From positions 62,001 to 126,000 of the forward strand of contig NW_024086805.1 of assembly GCF_009730915.1 (NCBI RefSeq): a stretch of 64,000 nt of DNA, written 5' to 3'. Made by a program: the position numbers and the translations under genes. The notes beneath the pieces were generated by a model. It saw only the letters and a list, made by a program, of their open reading frames with translations. It searched no databases and had not been told where the DNA came from. This document shows, piece by piece, positions 10,165-23,399 of the stretch (position 1 is its first letter; the number at the start of each line of letters is the position of its first letter). The stretch is from Dioscorea cayenensis subsp. rotundata. Lineage: Eukaryota; Streptophyta; Magnoliopsida; Dioscoreales; Dioscoreaceae.

Positions 10165-12596
10165 CTACTTCGAGGAATGGTGGTAGCTTAACACTGCATA
10201 AAGTGTCTGAACAACGGTGAGCACCAATAGAAGCACAGCAGCAACAGCTGCAAGAGTTTTCCAAGGTGTCTCGAAATGTAAATGCAAGAGGTCAGCCAGC
10301 CATCTGTTCCAATTTTTTCCACTGTATTTCTTCACCATTTCCCGAACCTCTTGAATTTTACCTTTTGGATCATGTGTGACTTCTTTAGTGAGACTGTTCA
10401 GAAGATCCGCGGCAGCCTGGTCACTTCCAACAGCCATATGGATGATTTTCTTGGATCGGAGCAAATGGACATCATCAGCTGAGTCAATTAACTCATCCAT
10501 GAAGCAAACGTAGGATGTAACCTCATCTTGAAGGCCGACGTGGAGGTGCTCGAAGGCCATGAGGTTGAGTAAGGTGGACTCTGTGGCATCGTCGATGATG
10601 AAGTATGGGAGCTTGAGGATGCCTTTCTCGAAAGTTATGCCAGTGATCTTTTTGTTATTGATCTCATTTGAAGCTTTTACAAATTTAACACCGGATTGAT
10701 GGAGCTTCATTGCGCTCAGCATCGGCACATCGTTATCGCTCTCTACTGGATATATATTTGCTGCACTCTGTGGTGGTTGCGCTCTGTTTTCTTGTGCAAT
10801 TGAGATAGAGGTGTTATTGGTAAAGGCTGGTGCTGCACTTGGATCGGTTTGCGTTGCAATCAAGCCTTTTCTATACAAGTCAAGAACGTGTAGTCCCAAC
10901 TGATCAGGGGTGGTGTCAAGCATGTATTCCATATCAAAAAACTTGAAGACTAGTTTGTTGATCTTTTTGTCTGTCTGTATTTGATAAATAAATAATTGCT
11001 AGATGAGTAATAGTGTTAAGATAGCGTTGGACAGCATGCATGGTACACAGAAGTAAAGAGATATATATATATATATAAGACGGTAATATATATTTTATTA
11101 TTTTTGTAATGTGTTCAATAAAGTATACATGGAAAATGTGAATTCAACTTCAAATCAAGAATATAATTTATTTTAAATGCATAATGTTTGATAACTTAAA
11201 TGATTTTGGTTAAATTATTTTTCCTTATGTATCTCCATAACTTTGTACAAAGTTCTTTTTTTCGTGTCAATGTGTCAAAGTGTCAATCTTTCAGTTCAAA
11301 ACATTCCTTATACATAAGTGATCACAAATATATGTATATATATATATAATCATGTTTGAGGGGTACGTATAAACATGTTTGAGGTTGTACGTACGTCTTT
11401 AATGAAATATTTTGCATGGAGATACAAAGATAATGGAATTTAATTTATTATAAACAAAAGTATTGTTTAATAGTAAATACAATAAATGGCAGATGATACT
11501 TGTATGTATGCAGAGAAGGGGTTGAAAAGTTTTTAGTTTAAATTTGGAAAAATTTTTTGAGAAATAAATTTGGAAAAATTGATTGCTCCACTTCGTGATA
11601 AATTTATTTACAATTTGGGTAAAAATCCATTGCATTATATGTATAGCAAGAGAATGTGACAGGATAAAGTTATTTACTTATTCTATCTCACACAAACGGA
11701 ATATCACTTTCAACTAGAATTAATTAATAAATTCAACAAACTTATTTTAGTTCATTCCTTAATACATTCAAAAGTCGGGCTATATAATGACAGAAGTACA
11801 TTCTCAACAGTCATTCATTTATACGGCAACCATAAAATATCACCTATGTTATAGCTAAGTGAATCCTATTAATTTCTTACAAAAAAAAAATATTTTTAAA
11901 AAAATATTTGATATCTCAGCTATATTATAATTTAGTGTATATATATATAATAATAATACTATATATATATATATATATATGTATGTATATCTAGGTATGT
12001 ACCTTCTCTTGGTGCAACACCTTTAGAACCAAAAGAGGAAGTTGGTTCTCAAGCATAAGCATGTCCCTCTTTATGTGAAGCAGTTTGTGTTCAGTCGCAT
12101 GATCGCTGAATATGGGATCATGTTTGGCATAAGGAGTCTTTACAGGCTGGTTCTTATCGATTCGTAGAAGTTCTAGCATGAAGCAGCCATCAGTGATCAT
12201 AAGTTTAATGAACTTGTCTTTATCTTGCCACTCTTCTTCCAAAAATTCATAACATGCTTGCAAATCGTTCACATGGTATTTCATCTCATCAATAAAATAT
12301 TGTAGAGATTGCCCAGCATTGACAAGAAAATGTATGAGTGCGGTTTTTTTGTAGCCTTCAACCAGCATCAAGTTTTGTTTACCGTGGTGGTAGGGGCCGA
12401 AAGAAACAACTTGGGGTGTTAACAAGGTCTCGCTTTTCATCTTCTCGGCGAATGGTGGTAAATGGTATATCGACCGTTTCTCGAATTGCTTTTCTTCCTT
12501 ATCTCCATTGAATTTCTCCACTTCTTCTTGAATCGTTGCCTTCCATGATTTTTGTCCATTCACCATGAAAAGGGATTTGCTTGTGGAGGTCATCAT
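10165..12596 (-). CDS. DUF247 (UPF0481) protein, copy B, apparently intact
   Basis: Two exons on the minus strand: exon 1 12596-12003 (198 codons) with donor AAG|GTACAT, and exon 2 10974-10165 (269 codons plus stop) after a CAG acceptor, joined in phase 0. The product is about 467 residues, normal for DUF247. Visible motifs are PQVVSFGPYHHG in exon 1, DGCFMLELLRID, RDMLMLENQLPLLVLKVL at the exon end, then FEKGILKLPYFIIDD and VTSYVCFMDELIDS. A single hydrophobic helix close to the C-terminus (LAAVAAVLLLVLTVVQTLYAV) suggests a membrane-anchored protein. No signal peptide is evident. The reading frame is open and the splice sites are canonical. Biochemical function of the family is unknown. Paralogues C, D and E share the same structure. 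Confidence 0.88.
10975..12002 (-). other. intron of DUF247 copy B
   Basis: An intron of about 1.03 kb with a GTACAT donor and a TACAG acceptor on the minus strand. It is AT-rich with (TA)n runs near 11060-11078, 11333-11349 and 11960-11980. It is the shortest intron of the cluster and lacks the hAT element and MITE of its paralogues. Confidence 0.8.
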
Positions 12597-13088
12597 GTTG
12601 GCTGTTCAAGGGCGGTTATGATTGTGTACAAGGGGATTGTTTTTTTTTCACAAGTAATGTAGCAAATCAACAAGGAGCGCATGGTTTTATATATACACCC
12701 TTGTAGTAATAATTAAGAGATCTTCTTTATTAATTAGCATCTTGCACGACCTTGTTAAGCACCATCTCTCAAAGCAAGGTGCATTCTTGAATAGCATCTT
12801 GCGTTTCCATGATGGGCCTTCTTTTGATGTACTTAAAGTTAAGCTTCACTTAACCTTTAACTTTATATTTGCTTATGCAGCTAATTGTTCTCATCTTTGT
12901 CGGGGGTGATTAAAATGGAAAGAATCCTAATTATCACATTTATTTCCAGGTTTTCTCTTAAAATTGTCACATGTTATGGGATAAAAAATCCACGGAAAAT
13001 CTACTATATATCTCTAAGTCTTAACGAGCTAGTAAGGGTGAATGTATGTATATATATATATATATATGACATCAGCTGAAAAGATTGT
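12597..13088 (-). promoter_or_regulatory. 5' flank of DUF247 copy B
   Basis: The flank resembles those of copies C, D and E (an AAATTAACAAGGA-type block, a TTTATA-like element near 12690 and an AAGAGATCTTCTTTATTA block near 12715-12735). A TATA-like TTTTATATATACACC sits about 95 bp upstream of the ATG. Distal parts (12870-13088) align loosely with 34700-34880, upstream of copy C. Confidence 0.5.
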
Positions 13089-15650
13089 CACGCCCCGAAC
13101 CCAGCTCTAGGGACCCGGGACGCCGACAAACGGCCGTACACCTACAAGGCCGAAACCAAGTAGGCATACAAGGCCTCAAAACCTGATCCAAAACAGAACA
13201 AAGAATCAAACTCAGTGGATTACAAAAAAAACAATATAAACTTTTTCAAATAAAACATAGGCCCACAAAAAAGGGACTTATTACATGCTAATACTCGACG
13301 ATTGCCTAACGATCCCTGCTAAGCTATCAGCCACTCAACTCTACTCTTGATCTGAAAAGATATTAAACAACAAATTATGAGCTTGACAGCCCAGTAAGCA
13401 CCCACTAAAAATATTGGGATCATTTACACAAAATCATAATGTATCAAAATGAGAAAATCGGAAATCAGAATTATTTCAAGTAAACAAAGATGTCAAAACT
13501 GAGCATATAGGTCCCCCAAACAACTATTGCCAAAACAAAATATCAGAACTCATATATTTACCCTCAGTGACCCAAGCCAGAATTATCAGAACTCAAATAA
13601 TTACCCTCGGTGACCCGAGCCAGAATTATCTGAACTCATATTTTTACCCTTGGTTACCCGAGCCAGATTTATCAGAGGCCGTTATTCTTCACCGACGGAA
13701 AGCGGTGGGAAACTATAGTTTCTATATCAGAGTACATGTCGACACGGTCAGTGTTTAACCCTCAGTGAAGGGTTATTGCAAAGTTAGTTTGGGAACTAGT
13801 TTCTATGTCAAAATATTGCATGTTCACAAAACAATAAACAAACAAAATTCGCATTGGGCATAATACGAATAATTTGTCAAACAAAATTTTTAGCAGTCGC
13901 ATGATCCCATTTTATCATAGCAAAATAAACCAGTTACTTGAATCCAAACATGAACAGATAATTTAAAAAAAAATTAATAATAATTAATCAGAAATTAACT
14001 AAAACATATCTGAAATTCATAATTAGAATAATACATATTTAGAAAAACTATCTAAAATTTTAGAAATTAAATAATCTGAATATAAAATAAATATTTAAAC
14101 CTTTCAGATAATTCTAATCCAAAATAAAATATCATTAACTCAAAATTTCAAATAATTTAAAGTGATTTCAAAAATAATAATAAATAAATAATTCAAAATA
14201 TATATGTCAAAATAATCAGTAATTTTCTTTAAAAATTCCAAAAGTTCACAAAACTTGAATTTTCAAGTATATACATATAATAGGGTTTATATGTGGGATA
14301 CTTACCTGATCAACGCCCAAGAATACTCTCAAACCTTACACATTTGACATGTTCTATATTTGGGAAGAGATCCTATTAGCTTTAAATAACAAAAACGAGG
14401 CTAACAAGCAATAGTATAAAAAAAAAGATTTTTAGAAGGGTACAAATGCAAAAATTTCAAACTATTATTCTATACTCCCAAATATTGATTATTGTGAGGG
14501 TACAATAGCAATTACCCACTCTAAAAGCCATATCAATAATTCCAACATAATCAATGAGTACCAAAACCCTCATAACTTCACCTACACTTTTCCAAATCAC
14601 AAATTTAAAAATTCTGGGAATAATAGACACTAACACTATGATATAGCCGAAATTCACATAATTTAGAGTACTAGTCAATTTATAACATTCAACTGAATCT
14701 CTAACTATTTCTGCAAAATTATAATTCAGACATATACTTTTAAAATATGCATATCTCTTAACCTACAACTCCAAATGTAATGAAACTTTACTGACAATCA
14801 GATAACTCAAAAATGAACGACTTTCTTATTTTTCACCTTATCTAATTCAATCTCCCTGATCATCAAAATTGGCCATGATTCTTCAAGTTCTGCACAGAAA
14901 TATCATCCGAGACAATTATACTAAAAAAGTTATATCTCACAGACTACAAATGCAATAAATCTGAAATTTTGCAGATATCTAGGTAACATCAAAATCTACA
15001 ACTTTTATATTTTACTCTCCTCCAAATTCTTCCTCTAAAATCCCTAAAATCAGAAAAGGGATTTCTGCTATTGTTAAAAACGAAAATCTGAAACCTATCA
15101 AATTAAATCAACTAACAATTCCTTTCTCATGGCAAAAGATTATACCTCAATCAACTATACTTCACATTACATCAAATCTATCATGCAAAATCTCATCCTT
15201 GAGATGTGATTAAATCCATAAAAACATCACGGTTAAAGATCCTAAGAATATGTTTAGGTGCACACATCAAAAGAGGAACAATATTCCCTCAACTACAAAT
15301 TGGGAACAAACTCTAGAAACTCAAAGGCTAAATCTAAGGTTTAAAAGTGAATCACAAATAGAAACAAATTTCAGGGTTTCAAAAAGGAAGAAATCAAGAG
15401 CCAACAAGCATCAATAATAATCATTAAAATTATGCACAAAGCTCTAGAATCCTGCCTTGAAAGAAGCGAACAAACTCTCGAAAAGAAGATCCACTAGTGC
15501 TTGCCGGCGGCACCACCATGAAGGAAACGGAAGGGAGATTGGGAGTTCTTTTTTTTCTACGACAATAGAAGATCATGGGCGGTGGAGATATAGTTAAGTC
15601 GTGATATTTGGTAACTGCTAGGAATAAGAACAAGGGTAAAAAAAATTTAA
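13089..15650. repeat. LTR-like repeat starting TGTCACGCCCCGAACC
   Basis: The left edge is sharp at 13089. The TGTCACGCCCCG start is typical of LTR sequences of plant gypsy-type elements. The remaining 2.5 kb is non-coding, AT-rich and contains a 43-bp tandem array. The paralogous flank of copy C (around 34870) lacks it, so it is an insertion relative to that copy. The right boundary and a TSD could not be fixed (somewhere between 15230 and 15700), and no element coding region is present. The short ORF at 15430-15633 is not supported. Confidence 0.5.
13541..13680. repeat. 43-bp tandem repeat, three units
   Basis: Units start at 13541, 13584, 13627 and (partial) 13670, an exact 43-bp period. 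Each contains TATCAGAACTCA followed by ACCCTCGGTGACCCGAGCC with a few changes. Confidence 0.9.
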
Positions 15651-15991
15651 AACAAATTGATGGTTATGATTAAAAAAATTTTCCATCAATGGCTAGGATC
15701 TAATCAGGCCCTGAGTAACTCTAGTTTAAAGCAGCACTTTAGTCACATGCAGATTAAATTATTGAATCTCACAATTCTAACATCAATTATCATTTTTATC
15801 ATCTTTATATATCTTTAATTATCAAACTTTGGACAGCTAAAATTATCAATACATGACAAAAACTAAATCAGTTATTGTATTAATTAATTGAAAGAACATT
15901 TCTAACATACAAGCATTAATTATAGGTTAGCCACATCTGTACCTTATAATGTTATATATATATATTGATATTATTTATAGGCTCACCGCGT
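15651..15991. other. segment duplicated near 35050-35320
   Basis: The sequence aligns with 35050-35320 (for example TTATAGGTTAGCCACAT and a TCAAACTTTGGA block, in the same order). It marks a larger duplication that includes DUF247 copies B and C with their far upstream flanks. No gene seen. Confidence 0.6.
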
Positions 15992-16204
15992 CTGTACCTT
16001 TTTTTTTTTGATGAAAAGTGGATAAACCACTGATTTATTGAGAAAGAAAAAACAGTACAGGGATAAAATTCTCTCACCAGAAGTGAATGAGAAAAGTACA
16101 ATAAAACAGAGAAATGAAAATAAAAGGAGGTAAAAGCATGTTCAGGTGGAAGACACCGTCTGGCATCTCAGGCCTGGCCAGAAGATCTGGTGGTACAGCA
16201 ACTC

Positions 16205-19200
16205 CTATGGGGGGTCGTGATCGAGTTCGCCAGGAGGATTTGATGCGCTTGCGCTGAGGAAGTCAAGGGAGCGCTTGATTTTCTGTGATGCTTCATTGAG
16301 TGTTTGTTGATGTCTATCCGCAGCTGTTGGGAACCATGAAAGAAGCATATTAGCAGTTTTAAAAATTATGTTTAATTGTGGTAAAGCAGTTTGTTGAAAG
16401 ATACGAGAGTTCCTTTCAAGCCAAATATTCCATAAAATTGCACGAGAAATGAGGTCCCAGAGTGGTCGGAGTCGAGGTGTAAGGGACAGAATCCAGGAGG
16501 TCCACAAGAGCGGGATGGTTTGTGGGAGAGAAGATGAATCTAAGGATTGAGTAAAGAATGCCCAGCATGCATTTGGAGAATTCACAATCGATGAAAAGAT
16601 GTTGAATGTTCTCAGAACCGTTGTGACAGAGGACACAGGTGTCAGTGGAATTTTGAAAATTACAACCTTTCTTGAATAAGCTAGAGAGAGTGAGGATCTT
16701 GTCTTCTCCAGCTAGCCAGCAGAACAGTGTGATTTTGCTAGGGTTACGACTTTTCCAAAAAAGGGGGTACAGTGGGCTGCGGGTTCCACCATCAATAAGA
16801 TATTTATAGAAGGATTTAACTGTGAAAGTGCCACTTTTTTCAAGGGTCCAATTAAGAGAGTCATTCTGTGTGTGAGAACATTCAGGGATAATATCAAGAA
16901 GGGGAGATAGCGTGTCTTGCGTGGCCGTATGAAATATGTGATCTGTGTTATTAATAAATTGTGAGAATTGCCTGATTGTTATCCAAGGAGCTTTACAATC
17001 ATTGAAAAGGTCAGGCCAGTGGTCTCTTAGTAGGATTCCTGCGTGCCAGCAGTCAAACCACAGATAGGTATTGGAGCCACTATTGATCTTTTTAGAAATA
17101 CAAGATTGGATGGAGGGAAGAGTAGAAGTCACACCCGCCCAGAAAAAAGATTTATTTCTAGGTGAATTGTGGAAAAGGATTCCATTTATATCTCTAAAAG
17201 AGTAATTGGCATGAATAATTTTGGCCCAACCACAATTTGGGTTGTTAGAAAGTTTCCACCACCATTTTCCAAGTAAAGCAATGTTGAAGGTCTGAAGGTA
17301 AAGCATACCCCAACCACCCATATCTCGTGGTCTTGTAATCCTATTCCATGCAATTAATCTGATTCCTTTGGGACCCAAGTCAGGGCCTCTCCAAAAAAAA
17401 TCTCTCCAAATTTTGTCAATTTCCTTGATCACCCATGCGGGAAACTTGAAAACCGACATCCAGTACACAGATATAGAGGAGAGGACAGAGTTTACAAGAG
17501 TTAGACGTCCACCAAGCGATAAATAGTTTGCTTTCCAGGAAGTAAGCCTCGAGCGAACCATGCCAGTGATAATAGCCCAATCATTCCATCTAGGTCGTCG
17601 ACCAGAGAGAGGAATACCTAAGTAAGTGATTGGAAGGCTGGTACGGGAACAGTTAAGGATTCTAGCAGAGGAGTGATGGGGTTAGAAGCCGTAGTTAGAG
17701 GAAAAGAGGCAGCTTTTAGAGTAATTAATTGTCAAGCCAGAAGACCCCTCATAAAGATACAATATAAGTTTGATGATTTTTAGGTCTTCATGTCCTCCAG
17801 TAGAAAAGATTAGGAGGTCATCAGCATATTGGAAGTGACAAATGCTATCAGCATGATTCAGAGGAACCCCAATCAAGACTTTGGATTTGAGTGCATGGAA
17901 GAACATAACGCTTAAAACATCAGTGACCAGGGCAAAGAGTAAAGGAGAAAGGGGATCACCTTGCCTTAGACCTCTTTTACAACGAATGTAACCCTGGGTA
18001 GTTCCATTGATAATGAATTGAGCCTTTGCAGTGCTAAGAATGGAGTTGACCCAAGAGAGCCATTTAGGTCCAAAGCCTCTTGCAGCAAGAATATCAAGTA
18101 GAAAGTTCCAGTCTACTGAGTCAAAAGCTTTTGCAAAATTAACTTTAAAAATGTGACTAAGGCGTTTTCTTTTTTGAAGATTGAATATGACTTCTTGAGC
18201 GCCAACAATATTGTCCACAATACATCTGCCCTTGATGAAACCAGATTGTGCATCGTCAACTAATAAACTGATTACTGTGCTAAGATGATTAGCAAGTATT
18301 TTGGAGATGATTTTACAGGTGGAATTGATAAGGCTGATGGGACGGTAATCCGCAACATAGGCAGGCGTATTATTTTTAGCAATAAGAGTGATATGAATCC
18401 AGTTAATACGCTCAAGATTAATGGTACCCTCGTAGAAGTCTTCGCAAAGTTTGACAATTGAGGGTTGGAGTATGGTCCAGTGTTTTTGAAAAAAGAACAT
18501 GGGAAAGCCATCCGGACCTGGTGATTTGTCGGGGTTGAGGCCAAAAACTGCAAGTTTAATTTCTTCAAGAGTGAAAGGAATTTCAAGCTGTGAGAGATCA
18601 ATTCTTTCCTTATGATTAAAAAGGAATTTCCAGTCAAGGAGGAATCTAGTTTTTAACGAGGTGCCAAAGGCTGAGCGGTAGTGGTTTGTGAAGATTCTAC
18701 CGATATGCTCGTTGCCAGTTATCCAATGATCCTCCTGAAGAATGCGAGGGATAAGGTTTCTATTTCTCCTTCCGTTAGCGATGTGGTGAAAGAATTTTGT
18801 GTTAGAGTCCCCTTCTCTAAGCCAAGTAATTCTAGAGCATTGCTTCCAGTAAATTTCTTCCTGATTTAAAATGGTGTAGAGTTCAGATCGGATTTGAGAA
18901 AGACGGTTAGACTCATCCTCAGATAATGGTCTGGCTTCTCTGATAATGTCAATGGAATGTAATTCAGACAGGAGACTACATTTTAGAATCTTGGAAGCGC
19001 AAAAGGTGTTTTTGGACCAGGTGTGGAGATTGGATTTTAAATGAGCAAGATTTTTGGATAAGATAAACGCTTCGCAGCCAATAGGATTAAGTTCTGACCA
19101 CCAATCTTGAACAAGACTTGTGATATCAGGATTAGTATACCAGAATTTTTCAAATTTGAAGAGTCGGGATCGCTTAAAGTGTGTTCCAAAGTTGAGGCAG

Positions 19201-19883
19201 ATGGGTGAATGATCTGAACCAAATCTGGGGAGATTAAATTGGGTAGATCTGGGATATAAGGAATCCCAATCATGAGAATAAAGGAATCTGTCGAGGCGGA
19301 CCCAAATAGGATTAGATTGTCCGTTAGTCCACGTGAATTTTCTCCCACTAATAGGGGGATCGAAGAGACCAAGCTCACTTAGGAGGTTCTGGGATGTGAT
19401 GATATCTCTAGGATTAGAGATGCCGTTATTTTTGTCTTCAAAGGAAAAGACCGTATTGAAGTCGCCACAGACGATCCAGGGAGTTGAGATGAGGTTTCTT
19501 AAAGTTCGGAGTTCATTCCAGAAATTTGATCTAATGGTTCTGGAGTTAGGCCCATAGACGCTAGAGCAGGTCCAGGTGGAGTTATCGGAATGATTTGTAA
19601 ATCTGATGGTAATAGAAAAGGATCCCTTATGAAATAGGTTACCAATAAGAAGCGAGCTATTCCAGGCGAGAATAATTCCTCCTGCAGTACCTTGGGCCGG
19701 GATGAATTCAAAAGAGTCGATACGTTTACCTCCAATTAATCTCCAGAGAGAACTACGAATATTTTGGAGTTTAGATTCTTGGAAGCAAATAATGTCTGCT
19801 TTGGAATTTAAAATAACTTCTTTCACTAAGTGGCATTTAGAGGGTCTGCCTAGACCTCTGACATTCCAATTTAAAATAATCAT
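16205..19883 (-). pseudogene. LINE ORF2: endonuclease and reverse transcriptase
   Basis: ORF2 starts at 19883 (MIILNWNVRGLG). The N-terminal 230 residues are an APE-type endonuclease (ICFQESK, CGDFNTVFS, GSDHSPICL). The reverse transcriptase follows (NPDKSPGPDGFP, SLINSTCKIISKIL, LRQGDPLSPLLFALV, catalytic FQYADDLLIF). The C-terminal part has a zf-RVT zinc-binding domain (CVLCHNGSENIQHLFIDC). A TAA at 17682-17684 interrupts the frame just after the YADD region, and the same frame continues to about 16565. A 1-nt shift there moves the last 110 codons (WNIWLERNSRIFQ) into another frame, ending at 16205. This is a plant L1-clade ORF2. It would be non-functional as read. Confidence 0.9.
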
Positions 19884-19898
19884 AAAGACAGATAATGT

Positions 19899-22492
19899 CT
19901 AAGTAGGTCTCGAGTGGGACCCAAGGGATACCGGGGATTTGGTGTTCCTATCGTCTTCGAGAGATCTTATTTTGTCTAGGCATTTGTTTTTATGACTAGG
20001 GGAGCCTAGGAATTTAATGCCACAAGAGTTACTGTAATTAAGAATTTGAGCATCAGTCCAAGAAGAAAAAACTGAATTAAGAAGGGAGGGCGTACCTTCT
20101 CGTGGATCTTCTGGGATTTTTTTCTTGGAAGATCGGGGAGGGAGAGGTACGAACCCAGCTTCTTCATTCCATCGTCCTGATGGTTTTTTGGGTCTGTCAC
20201 TTCTTCTAAGTTGTTTAGAGTCTGGGTGAGGATGTTTTGGAGCATCTTCCTTGGTACTGGTGATATCTGGTACAGGGACATTTTGGAGATCACTGTCTTC
20301 CTGTTCGATGCAATTTTTATTAGGAAGTAGATCCTCATCATCCATGTCATGATCAAGAATATTCTCATCATCTCCCCAGTCAAGGAGTTCTTCATCAGAG
20401 GGAATCTCCATTGGTGAGTTCAGGGGTGTGGGATCTTGTTCATAGAATTTTCCTGAATTAATAGTTGGTACCAGGGTCCAACCTCCATAAATGAAAATCC
20501 ATTTATATTCATCAGGGATAGGCAAGGTTGGAGGGAGATCTTGCAGGTGAATAGGAATACTTTCCTACAATTTGGAGCCCAGTGAAGATCCCTGTCCAAG
20601 ATCTGTAATAAGGAGTGTATTGTGAGTTTTACTAGGCAAAGATGCCTTAACAATTGTGGATTTAATTAAATTAGAATGTTGCTTATCTTGATGAATAAAG
20701 ACTGCATCAACTGAATGATCAGCAGTGTGCTTATCACGAGGCAAAGCCATCTTTAAAGGTGGAAGTGTGTTGAGATCAAGAGTGATCGAATCTCGAGGTG
20801 TCTCATCAGATGGTGGGGAGGGATCCTGATCAGAGGACTGATCACGATGAGGATGCTTGTCTGCGGAGATATCATCTCGAGGCGTCTCAGCATCTAAGGA
20901 ATGATGCTCACGGGTTTTACAGGATTTCCGGGAAAGCATATCACGATGCGGTTGAGACGAATGCAAAGTTCCAAACCGGATGATAGAGATCTCATCACGA
21001 GGCATTTGGATGGTCGTTGTTGGCCTCTCCATCACGTCTCCACTGCATGGCGACAGTGAATCGTGTCCCTCGGCTTGTTCACAAGGGACCGACGAGATCT
21101 CGGGAATTCCGGTGGCCAACCAGTCATCGGGAGGGGGGGAAATTTCTCCCTGAGATCCACAAGCAATGTTCCCTGTCGATTGGCCAAGGCTGGAGCAATG
21201 CTCAACGGCCTTGCCGGGGGAATATCGACGGGGGGAGGTACGATGGGAGCTTTGCCCTTATCGGATTTAGGGGCATAAACAACGTTGTTGGGTGGCGGTG
21301 CTGAGCGAAGATGGGTCGGGGGGTGAGTTGACTGGCCTTGAATTATCTTGGATCGGAGAATGTGGGCGCCATCGTCTTCGAGCTTAACTAAGAAGCTTCT
21401 GATGCCGACGTCCACCGTGATCTCCAACGGGAAGGAGATCGATGGTTTAAGTCTGACGAGAGTTCACAGATGCTCCAGCGTCACGTGTTCCTTCTTCTGG
21501 ACGTAAATTAAATCACCGATCGGCCGGAGTATATCGACTATAGAGTCCCAGTTCCAACAGTGAAGAGGGAGGTTGGAGATCCTGATCCAGTTATAATTGC
21601 CGGCGGCCACCGCGTGAGATCCAAACTCGGTGGTCCAATGGGAGAGAGAGATGCAACAAGGACCATAGATTGAGTTGAGAGTTAAAGGGCTCCTTTTCAC
21701 GGCTAATGCTGCTTCTCTGGCGGAGGACATCATGAGGATGAAGTCATTGTTGAACGGGGTGATGTGTTCGCAGAGATCAGAGTTAAGGTACTGAGGAAGG
21801 GAATCATGAAGTGAACGAACGCTTGCATTGCCTGAGGTTACCCTAATTATCACCATCTTCTTGAGCTCATCTTTCGATTTTAATATTGCCTCAGATATAG
21901 GCAAGGAGACGCGAAGAGAGGACTTGTTGGTTTTCACAGGGATATGGAGGAGTGGTTTGAGTTCAGTTGAGGAACCCCGAGCTTTGGAGTTAGAGGATGA
22001 GGTTTCCTGTGAGTAGATCTTAGAGCGAACTCTGGCTTTTTTAAAATCTGGACGAAGGGGAGGGGAGCGGTGAGGGCAACGGATGGCGAGATGTCCAACG
22101 TCGGAACAACGTTTACAGGTGAGCTGGTGTCAGCACTCCTCAACCTTGTGTCCGGTTCTCAAACATTTTGAGCAGGTTTCGGCGGAGTCCGGCGAGCGTC
22201 TCCTCTTAGAAGAAGCAGGGAGGGAGGAGGGTAAAAGTTCAGAGGAAGGAGGTGTGCGAGCGACGTCTGCGTACGTTGTACCCTCTCTCACCGGAGAGGT
22301 CTTGAGATGTTGATGGACCTGTAGATTTTGGTTGCGCTGGGGAGTAGGGAAACTTTGATGAGGGATGGGTTGAAAGGTTTGAGAGGTGTTGGAGCTAATA
22401 TTCCTGCGAGATCTACCGGAAAAACCCCCGCGAGTTCCACCACGAGGATGACGGAAGCTGCGAGAATCAGCATGATGGCCAGCTGAGAAATC
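19899..22492 (-). pseudogene. LINE ORF1: gag-like protein with two zinc knuckles
   Basis: ORF1 precedes ORF2 by about 15 bp. Its N-terminal half has two CCHC knuckles (CSKCLRTGHKVEEC and CKRCSDVGHLAIRC, near 22090-22180), followed by a DUF4283-like nucleic-acid-binding segment (WIRISNLPLHCWNWD) and a long polar, Asp/Glu/Pro-rich C-terminus ending at 19899. The frame is broken by TGA at 22130-22132 (between the knuckles), TGA at 21464-21466, a frameshift near 21060-21125 and TAG at 20565-20567. No intact ATG is evident upstream. The frame opens at 22492, so the start is uncertain. The product would bind element RNA. Confidence 0.82.
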
Positions 22493-22555
22493 TCATGGCC
22501 GGGATCACTGTTCACGCTCATCAGCAACTTCAAAGACAAGGCCACTGTACCTTTT

Positions 22556-23399
22556 ACTAATATATTTTTTTGTAAATACCGATCGAATCTGTTAAAATAA
22601 TAATCATAATAATAATAACAATAATAATAATTCACTGTATTCCAAAATCCTAATCAATATCGGTAAATTCTATGTTTGTATCAATAGTCACTTCTCGATT
22701 TCTGATTGTATTTACTAATATGCCTTTAAAGTTTATGGGTGTTTTTCTCAATTTTTGGTCATGGACAAGGATGCACTTTCATCCCATGATCTTAATTTGA
22801 TGCTCATCGTCCAATGTAGTTGCCTTTTTCTCTATGATGTTCATAAGCATAGATTTTTTTTTTGTTTTTCAGAAGCCATGGGATCGAATAGCTGGAAGTC
22901 AGGGGCTGCAAGGTCGCTTTAATGGATGAAAAATTAATATAGGAATGATTAATTATTATTTTTAAAAAAAGACAATTGTGCTTTCATCCTTACATTTTTT
23001 TGACAATTTTGCCCTCGACCAATAGAAGTTACGCACCTACGAGTCTATATTTTTGTTTTCTGCATATAAGTTTATTTTTGTATTAAATACTTTAACTATT
23101 AATTATCATTTTAAATTTACATTTTATCACTTATTTTATTTGTATTTTAATAATTATAGGTATTCACTTTGTTACTGTTGATATATATTAATTTTGCTTT
23201 ATATTTTTAAATTAATTTCCATCCAAAACTTATGTTCTATTTCTATTTTAAGATTACTAAAAATTTTAACTTAAAAAATATTTTTAGAAATTTTGCCACT
23301 ATGCCTCGTCAATTATGATGACTAAGAAAATACAGTAATAAAATGTTACTAAAAATATGTGATCCAATGAAACATGATTATATCAAATTACTTTAATAT
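22556..23399. other. AT-rich intergenic DNA
   Basis: There is an imperfect (AAT)n tract at about 22596-22632. I see no gene or defined element. Confidence 0.5.

Larger units (their letters stand above)
16003..22544 (-). mobile_element. near full-length L1-type LINE
   Basis: A 6.5-kb non-LTR retrotransposon on the minus strand is bounded by an 11-bp direct repeat CTGTACCTTTT (15992-16002 and 22545-22555). It has a poly(A) 3' end (T run at 16000-16009), two ORFs (gag-like ORF1, then endonuclease-RT ORF2) and the 3' motif AATAAATCAGTGGTTTATCC. Both ORFs carry nonsense or frameshift mutations, so the copy is inactive. Truncated copies of the same family lie at 30846-31795 and about 32497-34130. 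Confidence 0.93.

Noticed and set aside
13541..13680. Possible CRISPR-like array because of regular 43-bp spacing
   Set aside because: Units are contiguous tandem repeats with no unique spacers, in a plant nuclear context.
15430..15633. 67-codon minus-strand frame
   Set aside because: It lies in the LTR-like repeat that starts TGTCACGCCCC and has no supporting motif.
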